Assembly: GCF_020700235.1 (NCBI RefSeq) | Contig: NZ_CP085301.1 | Location: 930,001-994,000, forward strand | DNA: 64,000 bases | Reading direction: 5' to 3' | From: Haladaptatus pallidirubidus | GTDB lineage: Archaea; Halobacteriota; Halobacteria; Halobacteriales; Haladaptataceae | Part shown: in pieces, positions 27,676-36,542 of the stretch | Layout: the number at the start of each line of letters is the position of its first letter | Position numbering within the stretch: position 1 is the first letter of the stretch | Translations under genes and position numbers: made by a program | The notes under the pieces: model-generated | What the model was told of the DNA's origin: nothing | Databases searched by the model: none | What the model saw: only the letters and a program-made list of their open reading frames with translations

Positions 27676-28920
27676 ATGGTGGGGAAAACGGACGTATTGA
27701 TTCTGGGCGGAGGAATCACTGGAACAGGTATCGCACGCGACCTCGAACTCCGCGGCCTCGATACGGTAGTCGTCGAACGGGGACGCCTCGCCGACGGCGC
27801 GACCGGGAACATGCACGGTCTCCTGCACAGCGGCGCTCGTTACGCGGTCGCCGATCCGGAAAGTGCGAAGGACTGCATCGAGGAGAATAGAATCCTGCGC
27901 GACATCGCGAGTCACTGCGTTGACGCCATCGGAGGCTACTTCGTTCAACTGTCGGACGACGACGAATCGTACTTCGAGCGGTCGAGACGGGACTGTCTCG
28001 ACTGCGATATCGACGTAGAGCCGGTCTCCGTGGGCGAAGTTCGAGATGACCACCCCTACCTCGCACCAGAAACCGAGCGGGCGTTTCGAGTGCCTGACGC
28101 CGTGGTTCATCCGTTTCCGCTCACCGTCGCAAACGCCGTGGACGCCCGTGAACACGGAGGAACGATCGAGACTCGCGTGGAGGTCGTGGACGTGCTCGTC
28201 GAAGATGATTCCGTGGTGGGCGCGGAGGTTCGCCATCGAGAGGAGCCAAAAACCGAGACGATTCGCGCAGAACACGTCGTCAACGCGACCGGCGCGTGGG
28301 CCGAATCGGTCGGTGCGATGGCACGCGTCGAGATTCCCATGCGACCGGCGAAAGGGGTGATGGTCGTCGTGGATTTCCCATCGCTCACCACCGTTCTCAA
28401 TCGCTGTCGTCCGGCGGCGGACGGCGACATCGTCCTTCCGCACGAAAACACGGCCATCATCGGAACGACGAGCGTGGAAATCGACGATCCTGACGACTAT
28501 CCGAAAGCGCAGTGGGAGGAGGATTTGATGGTCGAGGAGGCCGGTGAGATGATTCCGGATATCGCGACGGCCAGAATCGTCCGGTCGTACTGGGGCGTCA
28601 GACCGCTGTTCGGCGGGACGGACGTAGACCTCGAAGACGGACGGACACAGACCCGCGATTTCACGCTCCTCGACCACGACGAACGCGACGACCGGCCGGG
28701 GATGACGACCATCGTCGGCGGGAAGCTGACAACCTACAGGAAGATGGCCGAGGCGGTCGCAAATCACGTCTGCTCTGAACTCGGCGTCACCGAGCCGTGT
28801 CGAACCGCGACGGAACCGCTTCCCGGACGGGACAACCCGGGCGAACTCGGGGGCGCACTCTCCGAGTTCGGCCCGCTTCCACCGGCGGAGGAGCTGGACT
28901 CTGACGTGATTCGAGACTAA
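27676..28920 (+). CDS. GlpA-like FAD-dependent glycerol-3-phosphate dehydrogenase, short form
   Basis: A 414-residue flavoprotein of the DAO/GlpA family that would oxidise glycerol-3-phosphate to dihydroxyacetone phosphate. The FAD-binding N-terminus is VLILGGGITGTGIARDLELRG and the later motifs VNATGAWAES and IVGGKLTTYRKMAE are typical. Full-length GlpA also has a C-terminal DAO_C and Fer2/BFD-like cysteine domain. This protein stops about 35 residues after the TTYRKMAE motif, so it is a short form. No glpB, glpC or glpK neighbours are present. Its stop overlaps the stop of the convergent MFS gene by 3 bases. Confidence 0.85.
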   Translation: MVGKTDVLILGGGITGTGIARDLELRGLDTVVVERGRLADGATGNMHGLLHSGARYAVADPESAKDCIEENRILRDIASHCVDAIGGYFVQLSDDDESYFERSRRDCLDCDIDVEPVSVGEVRDDHPYLAPETERAFRVPDAVVHPFPLTVANAVDAREHGGTIETRVEVVDVLVEDDSVVGAEVRHREEPKTETIRAEHVVNATGAWAESVGAMARVEIPMRPAKGVMVVVDFPSLTTVLNRCRPAADGDIVLPHENTAIIGTTSVEIDDPDDYPKAQWEEDLMVEEAGEMIPDIATARIVRSYWGVRPLFGGTDVDLEDGRTQTRDFTLLDHDERDDRPGMTTIVGGKLTTYRKMAEAVANHVCSELGVTEPCRTATEPLPGRDNPGELGGALSEFGPLPPAEELDSDVIRD

Positions 28921-30143
28921 CGAACGTGAGCGAGTCCGAGGACTATGCTCGCGCTAACGAGCAGACACACCAGCAACCCGGCGAATGCGACCGTATATCC
29001 GGCCTGCCCCGCGACGAATCCGACGTAAGTCGTTCCGAGACTGCCGAGGCCGATGTAAATCGTCCGGGTCGCACCGAGGTCGCCGCCCATGCTTCCGTCC
29101 GGAAACACGTCCATCAGGTGCGCCTGCATCGCCGGCGGGTAGGCCATCAATCCCGCAGAGAAGACCACGACGCTCGCAGTCACCGCGAGCGTGCCATTCA
29201 TCAGAACAACGCCTGCGAGGGCTATCGTCGCGACGACCAGCGACCCGGCGGCGACGACCGGCCGCGAAATTCGGTCACCGAGCGACCCTGACATCGGTTT
29301 TACCAGTGCGCCGACGACGAACAGCGCTGCGAAGCCACCACCCGCGAGTTCCGGCGAGAACGCCTTTGCCTCCTGCAAGAACGTCGGGAGAAACCCCGTG
29401 ACTGACTGCCAAACGAAGGCATACAGCGAGTAGGCGACGAGCAGGGCCGTGGTTCTGCGGTTGGCGAACCGCACCGCAGTTTTGCGAACATCACCGAGTA
29501 CCGCTCTCCCGGCATCGGTCTCGATTCGCGGCGGCGTGTAAGGTTCGCGGTTCCACCGGTGAAGGAGGGCGAGTACTACCACGAGGGCGAGGACGACAGG
29601 GAGAAACGCGAATCGCCACGTCGCAACCGCGAGGACGACGACTGCAAGCCCCGCCGCAACCGCACCGCCGCCGTCTCCCGACGCCCCGTGGAGACCGAAG
29701 GCCTGCCCACGGCGGGCGACGAACAGATCGGAAACGAATGCCCTCGCCGGAGTCGGATAGAGTCCGGCCCCGGTGCCGACGACTGCCGCGCCGAGGAGGA
29801 ATATCGAGTAGGTCGGCGCGCTAGCGAGGACGCCGAATCCGACGACGAGAAGCGAGAGACCGGTGGCGAGCAGGGTTTTACGCGATAGGTGGTCGGAGAG
29901 TCGCCCGCTCGGATACTGGCCAAGGGCGTACAATCCCCAGAGTAGGGTGAACGCCAATCCGGCCTGCAACTCCGTGATTCGGAGCGACTCCATTACGGTG
30001 GGGAGCATGGGCGAAAGGACGAGTCTGCCCGTCTGAATCATCGCCCAGCCTAACGAAACGGCGAGCAGGAGTTTTCCGGAGTAGCCCGTTACCAGTCGCT
30101 CATCGTCCGCAGGTCGATTTTCAGCGGCGACTTCCTCGCCCAC
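28917..30143 (-). CDS. Major facilitator superfamily transporter
   Basis: A membrane transporter of about 408 residues with roughly 12 hydrophobic segments. The MFS motif A-like loop GRLSDHLSRKTLL lies between TM2 and TM3, and the second half repeats it (SGSLGDRISRPVV). I use GTG at 30143 (MGEEVAAENRPADDERL), because a TTG 23 codons upstream (30212) adds only a proline/serine-rich stretch. The start remains uncertain. Substrate cannot be predicted; the gene is transcribed toward the GlpA-like gene but has its own upstream region. Confidence 0.85.
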   Translation of the reverse strand: MGEEVAAENRPADDERLVTGYSGKLLLAVSLGWAMIQTGRLVLSPMLPTVMESLRITELQAGLAFTLLWGLYALGQYPSGRLSDHLSRKTLLATGLSLLVVGFGVLASAPTYSIFLLGAAVVGTGAGLYPTPARAFVSDLFVARRGQAFGLHGASGDGGGAVAAGLAVVVLAVATWRFAFLPVVLALVVVLALLHRWNREPYTPPRIETDAGRAVLGDVRKTAVRFANRRTTALLVAYSLYAFVWQSVTGFLPTFLQEAKAFSPELAGGGFAALFVVGALVKPMSGSLGDRISRPVVAAGSLVVATIALAGVVLMNGTLAVTASVVVFSAGLMAYPPAMQAHLMDVFPDGSMGGDLGATRTIYIGLGSLGTTYVGFVAGQAGYTVAFAGLLVCLLVSASIVLGLAHVR

Positions 30144-30317
30144 GGTTCGAAAGGAAGGACGGCGAGTATTTGAGTTCGGCTTTCGCGGCAGGACGGGATC
30201 AGTGCTCGTCAAGCGGTGTCAGGTCATCTCCGTCGATAGCTTTCCATTCTCGATCTTTTATGGCGAATTTTTCATTTGTGGGCCTGTCATTACGTAGGCC
30301 TGGTCCCGTTTTCGTGT

Positions 30318-30323
30318 AAAAAA
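30318..30323 (-). terminator. T-tract terminator of serA
   Basis: Six T residues on the minus strand, 24 bases past the serA stop. Immediately beyond is an imperfect repeat of AGGCC (GGCCTGTCATTACGTAGGCC on the plus strand, 30281-30300). Confidence 0.4.
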
Positions 30324-30346
30324 GTTCGGCGGCAAATCGTTCGGTT

Positions 30347-31927
30347 TCAGCCGTTCAGCCCGATACTCCGCACCTCTATCATGCGCTCGTCGGCTTCGAG
30401 TGCGCGCTTGGCGGCGTCCGTGAGTTCGTCGTCAAGATTGTAGACCGACAGCGCTTCCCCACCGTCAGTTTCGCGGGCGTTGAACATCCCCGCGATGTTG
30501 ATATCGTGTTCGCCGAGGACGGTGCCGACGAATCCGATGACGCCGGGTTTGTCGTGATTACGCGCGGCCAGCATGTGGCCGTGGGGAATCGCATCGACGC
30601 GGTAGCCGTCGATGCGAACGATTCTGGGGTCGTCGCCCGCGAACAGGGTTCCCTCGACCGTGATTTGCTCGTCCGCGCTCTCGACCGTGACCCCGATGAG
30701 ACTCTGGAAGTCGGCGGCCTGCCGGGTCTTGCTCTCGGTGACTTCGACGCCGCGCTCCTCGGCGATTTGCGGTGCGTTGACGGCGTTGACCTGCCATTCG
30801 AGCGGTTGGAAGACGCCCTTTTGCGCGCTGGCGGTGACGAGGTCAACTTCCTCCTCCGCGATATCGCCCTCGTAATTCACCTCGATGCGTTCGATTCGCT
30901 CGTCGAGGAGTTGGGTTGCAATTTTGCCCGCAGTCTCCGCGAGTTCGATGTACGGTCGAACGCGCGGGAACGCGCTCTCTTCGACCGACGGCGCGTTGAG
31001 CGCGTTGATGACCGGTTCCTCTTTGAGCGCCGCGACCACTTGGTCGGCGGTGCTGGTGGCGACGTTTTCCTGCGCCGCCTCCGTGCTCGCGCCGAGATGC
31101 GGCGTGACGATCACGTCGTCCACGTCGAGCAGCGGGTTGTCTTCTGGAATCGGTTCCTCGGCGAACACGTCGATTGCCGCACCCGCGAGGATTCCGTCAT
31201 CGACCGCTCTGGCCAGCGCGTCCTCGTCCACGACGCCGCCGCGGGCGCAGTTGACGACGTAACCACCTTCGATTTGCGCGAGTTCCTCATCGCTGATGAG
31301 GCTCTCAGTTTCGGGGGTGAGCGGGGTGTGAACCGTCAGGAAATCAGCTCGGTCGAGGCAGTCGTCCAGTTCGACCAGTTCCGCGCCGAGTTGTCGGGCG
31401 AGGTCTTCGCTGATGTAGGGGTCGTATGCGACGAGTTCCATCCCGAGGCTGTCGAGTTTCTTGGCGACCTCCTGTCCAACCCTGCCGAGTCCGACGATGC
31501 CGAGCGTCTTCTTGTTCAGTTCGGTGCCGAGGTAGTCGCCTTTCGCCCACTCGCCGTTCTTGAGTCGGACGTGCGCCTGCGGGATGGAGCGCGCGGCGGC
31601 GAACGCCATCGCAACGGTGTGCTCGGCGGCGGCGCGCACGTTTCCTTCCGGCGCGTTGGCGACGATGACGCCGTGTTCGGTCGCCGCTTCGATGTCGATG
31701 TTGTCCACACCGATACCCGCGCGGCCGACGATAACCAGTTCGGATGCGGCTTCGAACACGTCGCGGTTGACGTCCGTTCCGGAGCGGACGATGAGTCCGT
31801 TCGCGTCCGCGACTGCATTCAAAAGCGCATCGCCCTCCACGTCGTAGGCCGTCTCTACCTCGTACCCCGATTCGCGGAGTCGGTCGAGTCCCGCGTCGGC
31901 AATTGGGTCGGTGACCAGAACCTTCAT
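30347..31927 (-). CDS. serA: D-3-phosphoglycerate dehydrogenase
   Basis: A 526-residue NAD-dependent enzyme, first step of serine synthesis. The nucleotide-binding fold is seen as LGIVGLGRVGQEVAKKL, followed by RADFLTVHTPLT, VNCARGGVVDEDAL and the catalytic His in VTPHLGASTEAAQ. The C-terminal half carries the extended ASB domain and an ACT domain (KPGVIGFVGTVLGEHDINIAGM). This is the long, serine-inhibited type of SerA. serB lies about 2.6 kb away on the opposite strand. Confidence 0.97.
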   Translation of the reverse strand: MKVLVTDPIADAGLDRLRESGYEVETAYDVEGDALLNAVADANGLIVRSGTDVNRDVFEAASELVIVGRAGIGVDNIDIEAATEHGVIVANAPEGNVRAAAEHTVAMAFAAARSIPQAHVRLKNGEWAKGDYLGTELNKKTLGIVGLGRVGQEVAKKLDSLGMELVAYDPYISEDLARQLGAELVELDDCLDRADFLTVHTPLTPETESLISDEELAQIEGGYVVNCARGGVVDEDALARAVDDGILAGAAIDVFAEEPIPEDNPLLDVDDVIVTPHLGASTEAAQENVATSTADQVVAALKEEPVINALNAPSVEESAFPRVRPYIELAETAGKIATQLLDERIERIEVNYEGDIAEEEVDLVTASAQKGVFQPLEWQVNAVNAPQIAEERGVEVTESKTRQAADFQSLIGVTVESADEQITVEGTLFAGDDPRIVRIDGYRVDAIPHGHMLAARNHDKPGVIGFVGTVLGEHDINIAGMFNARETDGGEALSVYNLDDELTDAAKRALEADERMIEVRSIGLNG

Positions 31928-32062
31928 TGATGGAGAGAAAACACCTGCCGCCCGTTAACGCTTTCTCTCATCGCGAAGATTGCCAGCATATTTTCCCCTG
32001 TGATTTTCCAGAAATTATGGGAGAGTTCGCCTGTGTGGTGGTTCAATCGCGTCGTGATTCGG

Positions 32063-32533
32063 TCAGTCGTGCTCTCGTCCCTTCGAATGGGTTTGGGACG
32101 CCACTTCGTCACCTTCCCCACTATCGACTTCCGAGGTCGTCTCGACGCACGCAACGCAGTAGTTATTCTGTCCGCTTGCGACCAGCGCGACGGGGACGCC
32201 ATCGACGATGAGTTCCTTGACGAATCGCCGCCGTACACCGGGTTGGTTCCGAGTTTCAGCGCAGTCACAAACCGAACAGCCGTCGCCCGAGAGCGTCGTG
32301 CGTTCAGCGACGACGCGCCGCGCGATTCCATATCGGCCGCGGTCGTAGGCCCGGTGTGCCTTGTTGAGTCGATATGCAAGGAGAAAAGCGGGCACGAAAA
32401 TGGCTATCAGAAGGAGAATTGCCTTCAAACTAATCAGCGATTTGACTACGATGCCGAGAAACGCGGTTCCCAAAAGAATTCCCGCCAAAACGAACATCCG
32501 CTTCGCCAGTCGATTCACGGCGTCACCAGCCAT
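32063..32533 (-). CDS. Membrane protein with C-terminal cysteine pairs
   Basis: A 156-residue protein with two adjacent transmembrane helices (FVLAGILLGTAFLGIVVKSLI and AILLLIAIFVPAFLLAY). A cytoplasmic tail follows, holding two CxxC pairs (CSVC and CVAC, about 45 residues apart), so it may bind a metal such as zinc. Its ATG overlaps the stop of the upstream SPFH gene (TGATG), so the two are co-translated and the product is likely a partner of the SPFH protein, in the position usually held by NfeD. It is not an NfeD homologue that I can recognise. Confidence 0.7.
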   Translation of the reverse strand: MAGDAVNRLAKRMFVLAGILLGTAFLGIVVKSLISLKAILLLIAIFVPAFLLAYRLNKAHRAYDRGRYGIARRVVAERTTLSGDGCSVCDCAETRNQPGVRRRFVKELIVDGVPVALVASGQNNYCVACVETTSEVDSGEGDEVASQTHSKGREHD

Positions 32534-33510
32534 CACGCGGACGACTGATTAGTCGAGCCGCCGTTTGCACCTTGTGCGGAATTTTGACCCGAACTGCCCT
32601 CGATGTTCCGGACGAACTGCGGATAGTCTTCGCCGCCGACAGGAATGTACACCGTGTCGGTCTCGTCCAGTTTCTCGATGTACTTCTCGGTGAGGACGTT
32701 CTGGTCGAGCGATTCGCTCAGGATTCGGTTCGCTTCGGCCTGTCCTTCGGCCTCGATTCGCTTTCGGTCGGCTTCCAGCTTTTCGACTTCGAGTTCGTTT
32801 TCTTTCTGCTGTCTGCGCTGTTTCGTGATTTCTTTCTGTTCGACCGATTGGGCGTACTCTTGTGGCAGGTTGACGTTCCTAATCTGTACTGTTTCGAGGA
32901 TGAGACCGTCCTCGTTGAAATCCCGCTGGAGCGTCTCCTGTGCTGCCTGTTTCAACCTCGTCTGCCCTTCGCCGGTGTAGATTTCGGTAACCGGCAGGCG
33001 TCCCGCTTCGGTTCGGAGCACCGACCGAATGCTCGGACGGATGAGACGCTGTTCCGCGGCCTCGGCACCGCGATAGTTTCTGTAGAAATTCACCGCCTCC
33101 GTGGAATCGACGCGATACCGGATGGTGATGTCGATGTCCACCCGGAGTCCGTCCTCGGTCAGGACGGTTATCGCGTCGTCGGTATTCTCTCTATTTCCGT
33201 CACCTTGTTGGGCCGACATGGTGTACGATTGCGGGCGCGTCGAGAGCGAGACGGTACTCTGGGAGACGGGATTGATGAAGTGCGCACCGGGTTCGAAGAC
33301 GGTTCCGGTGGCCGCACCCCACTTTTTGACGACTTTCACGTTCCCTTCCTCGACGGGTTCCCACGCCATGAAGCCGACGACAGGCGCGGCGATGACGACG
33401 ATGGCGAGTCCGATGAGAAGTGTGTTCCCCAAAATACTGCTCAAGTCGACGTCCGGAATCGGACTTGACGACCCATCAGGGTCGATTGGAATGTCGTTGC
33501 CAGAACTCAT
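32533..33510 (-). CDS. SPFH/band-7 (stomatin-prohibitin) family protein
   Basis: This 325-residue membrane scaffolding protein is predicted to form oligomeric rings on lipid microdomains and to regulate membrane proteins or proteases. One N-terminal hydrophobic anchor (ILGNTLLIGLAIVVIAAPVVGFMAW broken here: LLIGLAIVVIAAPVVGFM) precedes the band-7 domain with VTEIYTGEGQTRLKQAAQ. A coiled-coil of heptad charge pattern (KQRRQQKENELEVEKLEAD) is followed by the AEGQAEANRILSESL motif typical of stomatins. I use the ATG at 33510 (MSSGNDIPIDPDG), six codons after an earlier in-frame ATG. Coupled to the membrane gene downstream. Confidence 0.88.
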   Translation of the reverse strand: MSSGNDIPIDPDGSSSPIPDVDLSSILGNTLLIGLAIVVIAAPVVGFMAWEPVEEGNVKVVKKWGAATGTVFEPGAHFINPVSQSTVSLSTRPQSYTMSAQQGDGNRENTDDAITVLTEDGLRVDIDITIRYRVDSTEAVNFYRNYRGAEAAEQRLIRPSIRSVLRTEAGRLPVTEIYTGEGQTRLKQAAQETLQRDFNEDGLILETVQIRNVNLPQEYAQSVEQKEITKQRRQQKENELEVEKLEADRKRIEAEGQAEANRILSESLDQNVLTEKYIEKLDETDTVYIPVGGEDYPQFVRNIEGSSGQNSAQGANGGSTNQSSA

Positions 33511-33710
33511 GTAGAATGTTCGATACATACCAGAAGAACACCATAGTTCTTGTCATCGTTCGTTCATACGGATTCGAATATTCCAACAGTACAGGAATTT
33601 TAGGCGGGAAATCGGAGTGACGAACTGACTTTCCGAGTTGAGAAAATAAACAGATAATCGCGTCAGTAATCCAAGTTTAAATCAGGTCAAATGGATGCCG
33701 AGCAAGTCCC

Positions 33711-34181
33711 TTACCGAAATCGTTTTTCCAGAACGATTTCGTCGTACTCGCGATACTCCAGTGGATATTTCCCTGTCTCTTCGTACCCACGACGCCGATA
33801 CAGTTCGGGAAGGAACGGATGCTTTTCGGGTGTCGTAAGCCAAATTGTCGAATAATCACCGTTCTGAACTACTTCCTCGGCGTACTCCAGCAAGCGACTC
33901 CCGATTCCCTTTCCTTTCCGCTCTTCGTGAACACCGAGGCGGCTGAGTTTTACACGCTCCGAATCCGTCGCTTCAAGGCGAACGCTGGCAACGAGTTCGC
34001 CTTCCACCTCCGCAACGTAAACCCGATACTCCTGAATCCACTCCGAAAGTTCATTCGCCGTCACGGATTCCGCTTTGGTGGGAAATCCGAGTTCACGGTT
34101 TTCCCGATACGCGCTCCGGTAGACGGAGACGAGTCGTTCGGCGTCGGCGGGAGCGGCTCGTCGGATTTGAAGTTCGGTCAC
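33711..34181 (-). CDS. GNAT family N-acetyltransferase
   Basis: A 156-residue acetyl-CoA-dependent acetyltransferase beginning with GTG (MTELQIRRAAPADAERLVSVY). The acetyl-CoA loop is LGVHEERKGKGIGSRLLEYAEE, the Q/RxxGxG/A motif of the family, followed by the beta4-alpha4 segment IWLTTPEKHPFLPELYRRRGYEETG. The acceptor substrate cannot be inferred. Confidence 0.85.
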   Translation of the reverse strand: MTELQIRRAAPADAERLVSVYRSAYRENRELGFPTKAESVTANELSEWIQEYRVYVAEVEGELVASVRLEATDSERVKLSRLGVHEERKGKGIGSRLLEYAEEVVQNGDYSTIWLTTPEKHPFLPELYRRRGYEETGKYPLEYREYDEIVLEKRFR

Positions 34182-34224
34182 ATTCGACCCGTACGTACTA
34201 ATTCAGCAATAATTCTTCACAGTA

Positions 34225-34338
34225 TCAATCAAACAATTCGCGGGTCAGTCCGTCGCGACCAGCCCAATACAAGCGGAGGTACAAATAGCCGATGCCGAAG
34301 AAAGCGGCGTACGACAGGATCATTCCTATCGATTTCAT
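34225..34338 (-). CDS. Possible 37-residue single-helix membrane protein
   Basis: An ATG-started frame encodes MKSIGMILSYAAFFGIGY followed by LYLRLYWAGRDGLTRELFD. The hydrophobic N-terminal half and charged tail suggest a genuine small membrane protein. It lies alone on the minus strand between the GNAT gene and serB. No regulatory box is clearly at the expected distance, so the call is moderate. Confidence 0.4.
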   Translation of the reverse strand: MKSIGMILSYAAFFGIGYLYLRLYWAGRDGLTRELFD

Positions 34339-34532
34339 AGTACAATAGATAATTCATATTTACGAGTGATTTCTGGTCAGTGATTTATTCGAACTCACGA
34401 TCACAACTGATTCGTGGAAGTTCAACACGTGTCATTCACAATTTGCAACTCAATGTAACTGCATCCTCCTTCTCGGCAATTTCCACGCCGACCACGCTCC
34501 TTTAACAATCGGAAGCACCAATCAGCGTTCGA

Positions 34533-35168
34533 ATGAAGATAGTCGCCTTCGACTTCGACGGGACGCTTTCGGACTCGGAAATGACGGTGCTTCTGGGCGA
34601 GCGAAAGGACGTTGCCGACCAGATGGCGGACATCACCGCCCGCGCGATGAACGACGAAATTAGCTACGCGAAGAGCCTCCGCGACCGGGCGGCCCTGCTG
34701 GAAGGACTGCCGCTGGCGGACGCCGAGGACGCCTTCGCGGATGTTCAACTCCGCCCAGGCGCGGCGGAAATTCTCGCCGACCTCGCGGAAAAGGGTACCC
34801 ACGTCGCCATCCTGACCGGTGGGTTCGAGCGCGGCGTACAGGCCGCGCTCGACCGCGAGGGTGTCTCCGTGGACACCATTATCGCCAATCGACTGCCGGA
34901 TGACGGCGAAGCGTTGACCGGCGACGTCGAGGGGCCGCTCATCGAGGGGACAAAGGATGAAGCGCTGGAATCGCTGGCAAAAGAACACGACGTAGATATG
35001 GTGAACACTGTCGCGGTCGGCGACGGAGCGAACGACCTCCCGATGCTGGAGGTTGCCGGATTGGCGGTCGGATTCGATCCGAAACCCGCTGTCGCCCCCG
35101 CTTGCGACACCATCGTTTCACACATGAACGAACTTCACGACGTCCTCAGAACGAAAAACGCGATTTAA
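34533..35168 (+). CDS. serB: Phosphoserine phosphatase
   Basis: A 211-residue HAD-superfamily phosphatase that completes serine synthesis. Motif I DFDGTLSDSE carries the nucleophile Asp, motif II is ILTGGFERG, and motif III/IV is VAVGDGANDLPMLEVAGLAVGF. The cap segment is short, as in archaeal SerB. A TTTAACAA box about 30 bases upstream of the ATG suggests a leaderless transcript. It works in the same pathway as serA at 30347 but is not in an operon with it. Confidence 0.92.
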   Translation: MKIVAFDFDGTLSDSEMTVLLGERKDVADQMADITARAMNDEISYAKSLRDRAALLEGLPLADAEDAFADVQLRPGAAEILADLAEKGTHVAILTGGFERGVQAALDREGVSVDTIIANRLPDDGEALTGDVEGPLIEGTKDEALESLAKEHDVDMVNTVAVGDGANDLPMLEVAGLAVGFDPKPAVAPACDTIVSHMNELHDVLRTKNAI

Positions 35169-35191
35169 GAGTAGAAGCCTCAAGACGCGCG

Positions 35192-35216
35192 ATATTTCAC
35201 ACCGCGAAATATTTAT
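35192..35216 (+). promoter_or_regulatory. TATA region with overlapping 7-bp inverted repeat, Hsp20 promoter
   Basis: ATATTTC (35192-35198), seven bases, then GAAATAT (35206-35212) form a perfect inverted repeat overlapping the BRE/TATA region (CGCGAAATATTTATC). The Hsp20 ATG is about 40 bases downstream, giving a short 5' UTR. An operator that overlaps the TATA box is a common arrangement for heat-inducible archaeal promoters; the protein that binds it is not known. Confidence 0.5.
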
Positions 35217-35252
35217 CTTCTTATGAGTTCTCTAATACAGTTGGTGATTGTG

Positions 35253-35672
35253 ATGGAACGATACACCCCCTTCGAGGAGATGGACCGAATGTTCGAACAG
35301 ATGCGTTCGCGTATGTGGGGCGTCAGTGAACCCCACAGAGACGGACGACGACTGGAAGGACGACGGGGAACGCACATGAACTTGAAAGAACGCGACGGAC
35401 AGTTCGTTCTCGTCGCCGACCTCCCTGGATTCGAGAAGGAAGAAATCGACCTCTCGTTCGGCGACGACGTGCTGACCGTCTCCGCGAAACACGAAGTGAC
35501 GGGAGAGGACTTCGCCCGCGCCCGCGAACTCTCCGAACGCGTGACGATGCCCAAAACGGTCGAAAAAGAGGACATCACGGCGACCTACCGTAACGGCGTC
35601 CTCGAAGTTCGCCTCCCAATCGCGGAAAGTGACGACGTCGAAGACGGAGACAGAATCGAAATCAGCGACTGA
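35253..35672 (+). CDS. Hsp20 small heat-shock chaperone
   Basis: A 139-residue small chaperone that holds unfolding proteins. The alpha-crystallin domain runs from about residue 40 (MNLKERDGQFVLVADLPGFEKEEIDLSF broken here: FVLVADLPGFEKEEI) to AYRNGVLEVRLP-type strand (TYRNGVLEVRLPI). I use the ATG at 35253 (MERYTPFEEMDRMFEQM) because the TATA box lies about 40 bases upstream; an earlier ATG at 35223 would be only 10-15 bases from that box. The 3' end overlaps the convergent protease gene by 11 bases. Confidence 0.9.
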   Translation: MERYTPFEEMDRMFEQMRSRMWGVSEPHRDGRRLEGRRGTHMNLKERDGQFVLVADLPGFEKEEIDLSFGDDVLTVSAKHEVTGEDFARARELSERVTMPKTVEKEDITATYRNGVLEVRLPIAESDDVEDGDRIEISD

Positions 35673-36465
35673 TTTTGTCGGACACGCGACTGTCGTCGGT
35701 GGGAATCGCGGTGGTGTGATTCGCATCGCCGACGAGCGACGGCACCGTCCGCCGAACGACCGGTACCGGAATCGCGAAACCGAGATTCTCGCTGCCAACG
35801 ATTCCGGCGGTATTGACGCCGATGACGCGACCGCGACAGGTCACTAACGGACCGCCGCTATTCCCCGGATTGATGGCCGCGTCGGTCTGAATCGCGCCGG
35901 GGATCGAGAATCCTTGCCGGGTCGGAAGGGTTCGATTGACCCCGCTTACGACGCCCTGCGTTATCGTTCCCTGGAGTCCGAGCGGGTTGCCGAGCGCGGC
36001 AACCCGTTGGCCGGGTTCCGCCCGGCCGGTTGCGAGCGAAAGGGAATCCACGTACCCCGGAATTCGTTCGACTCGCAGAACCGCGAGATCGGCTCTGGGC
36101 GCAGTGCCGACGACTTCCGCGGGTCGAAACTCGCCGCGATTGAACTGGACTTCGAGCGCGGCGGCATCAGCGACGACGTGCTCGTTCGTGACGATGTATC
36201 CCGCCGAGTCCGAATCGAAGAGTCGATAGACGAATCCGGAACCCTCCCCGACTCCGCGGGCGGTTTCCACCCGAACCGCGACGACCGAATCTATCGTCCG
36301 GTCGTAGAGTGCGGGATATTGGCAGGACTGCGCCTGCTGATTCTGGACGTGCTGTCCCTGCTGGTTCTGAGCAGTTTGCGGCTGTGCACTCCCGATTTCA
36401 GCGAATCCGCCACTCGAGGTGACGACCACGACGGCGACGAGCAGAACGAACGGTCGATTTTCCAT
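35662..36465 (-). CDS. Exported trypsin-like (HtrA/DegP-type) serine protease without PDZ domain
   Basis: A 267-residue exported protease. The signal peptide MENRPFVLLVAVVVVTSSGG precedes a glutamine-rich linker (QNQQGQHVQNQQAQ). The catalytic triad is complete: His in VTNEHVVAD, Asp in APRADLAVLRV, Ser in NPGNSGGPLVT. Unlike classical DegP there is no PDZ domain, and the protein ends shortly after the protease fold. It may process or quality-control extracytoplasmic proteins. Convergent with, and overlapping by 11 bases, the Hsp20 gene. Confidence 0.88.
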   Translation of the reverse strand: MENRPFVLLVAVVVVTSSGGFAEIGSAQPQTAQNQQGQHVQNQQAQSCQYPALYDRTIDSVVAVRVETARGVGEGSGFVYRLFDSDSAGYIVTNEHVVADAAALEVQFNRGEFRPAEVVGTAPRADLAVLRVERIPGYVDSLSLATGRAEPGQRVAALGNPLGLQGTITQGVVSGVNRTLPTRQGFSIPGAIQTDAAINPGNSGGPLVTCRGRVIGVNTAGIVGSENLGFAIPVPVVRRTVPSLVGDANHTTAIPTDDSRVSDKISR

Positions 36466-36542
36466 CCCACCCTCTGAACGACGGGAAGGACAATCAGTTC
36501 GGTGGCCAAAACGGACTACAGTCGGGGTAATTGTAAGTCGAT

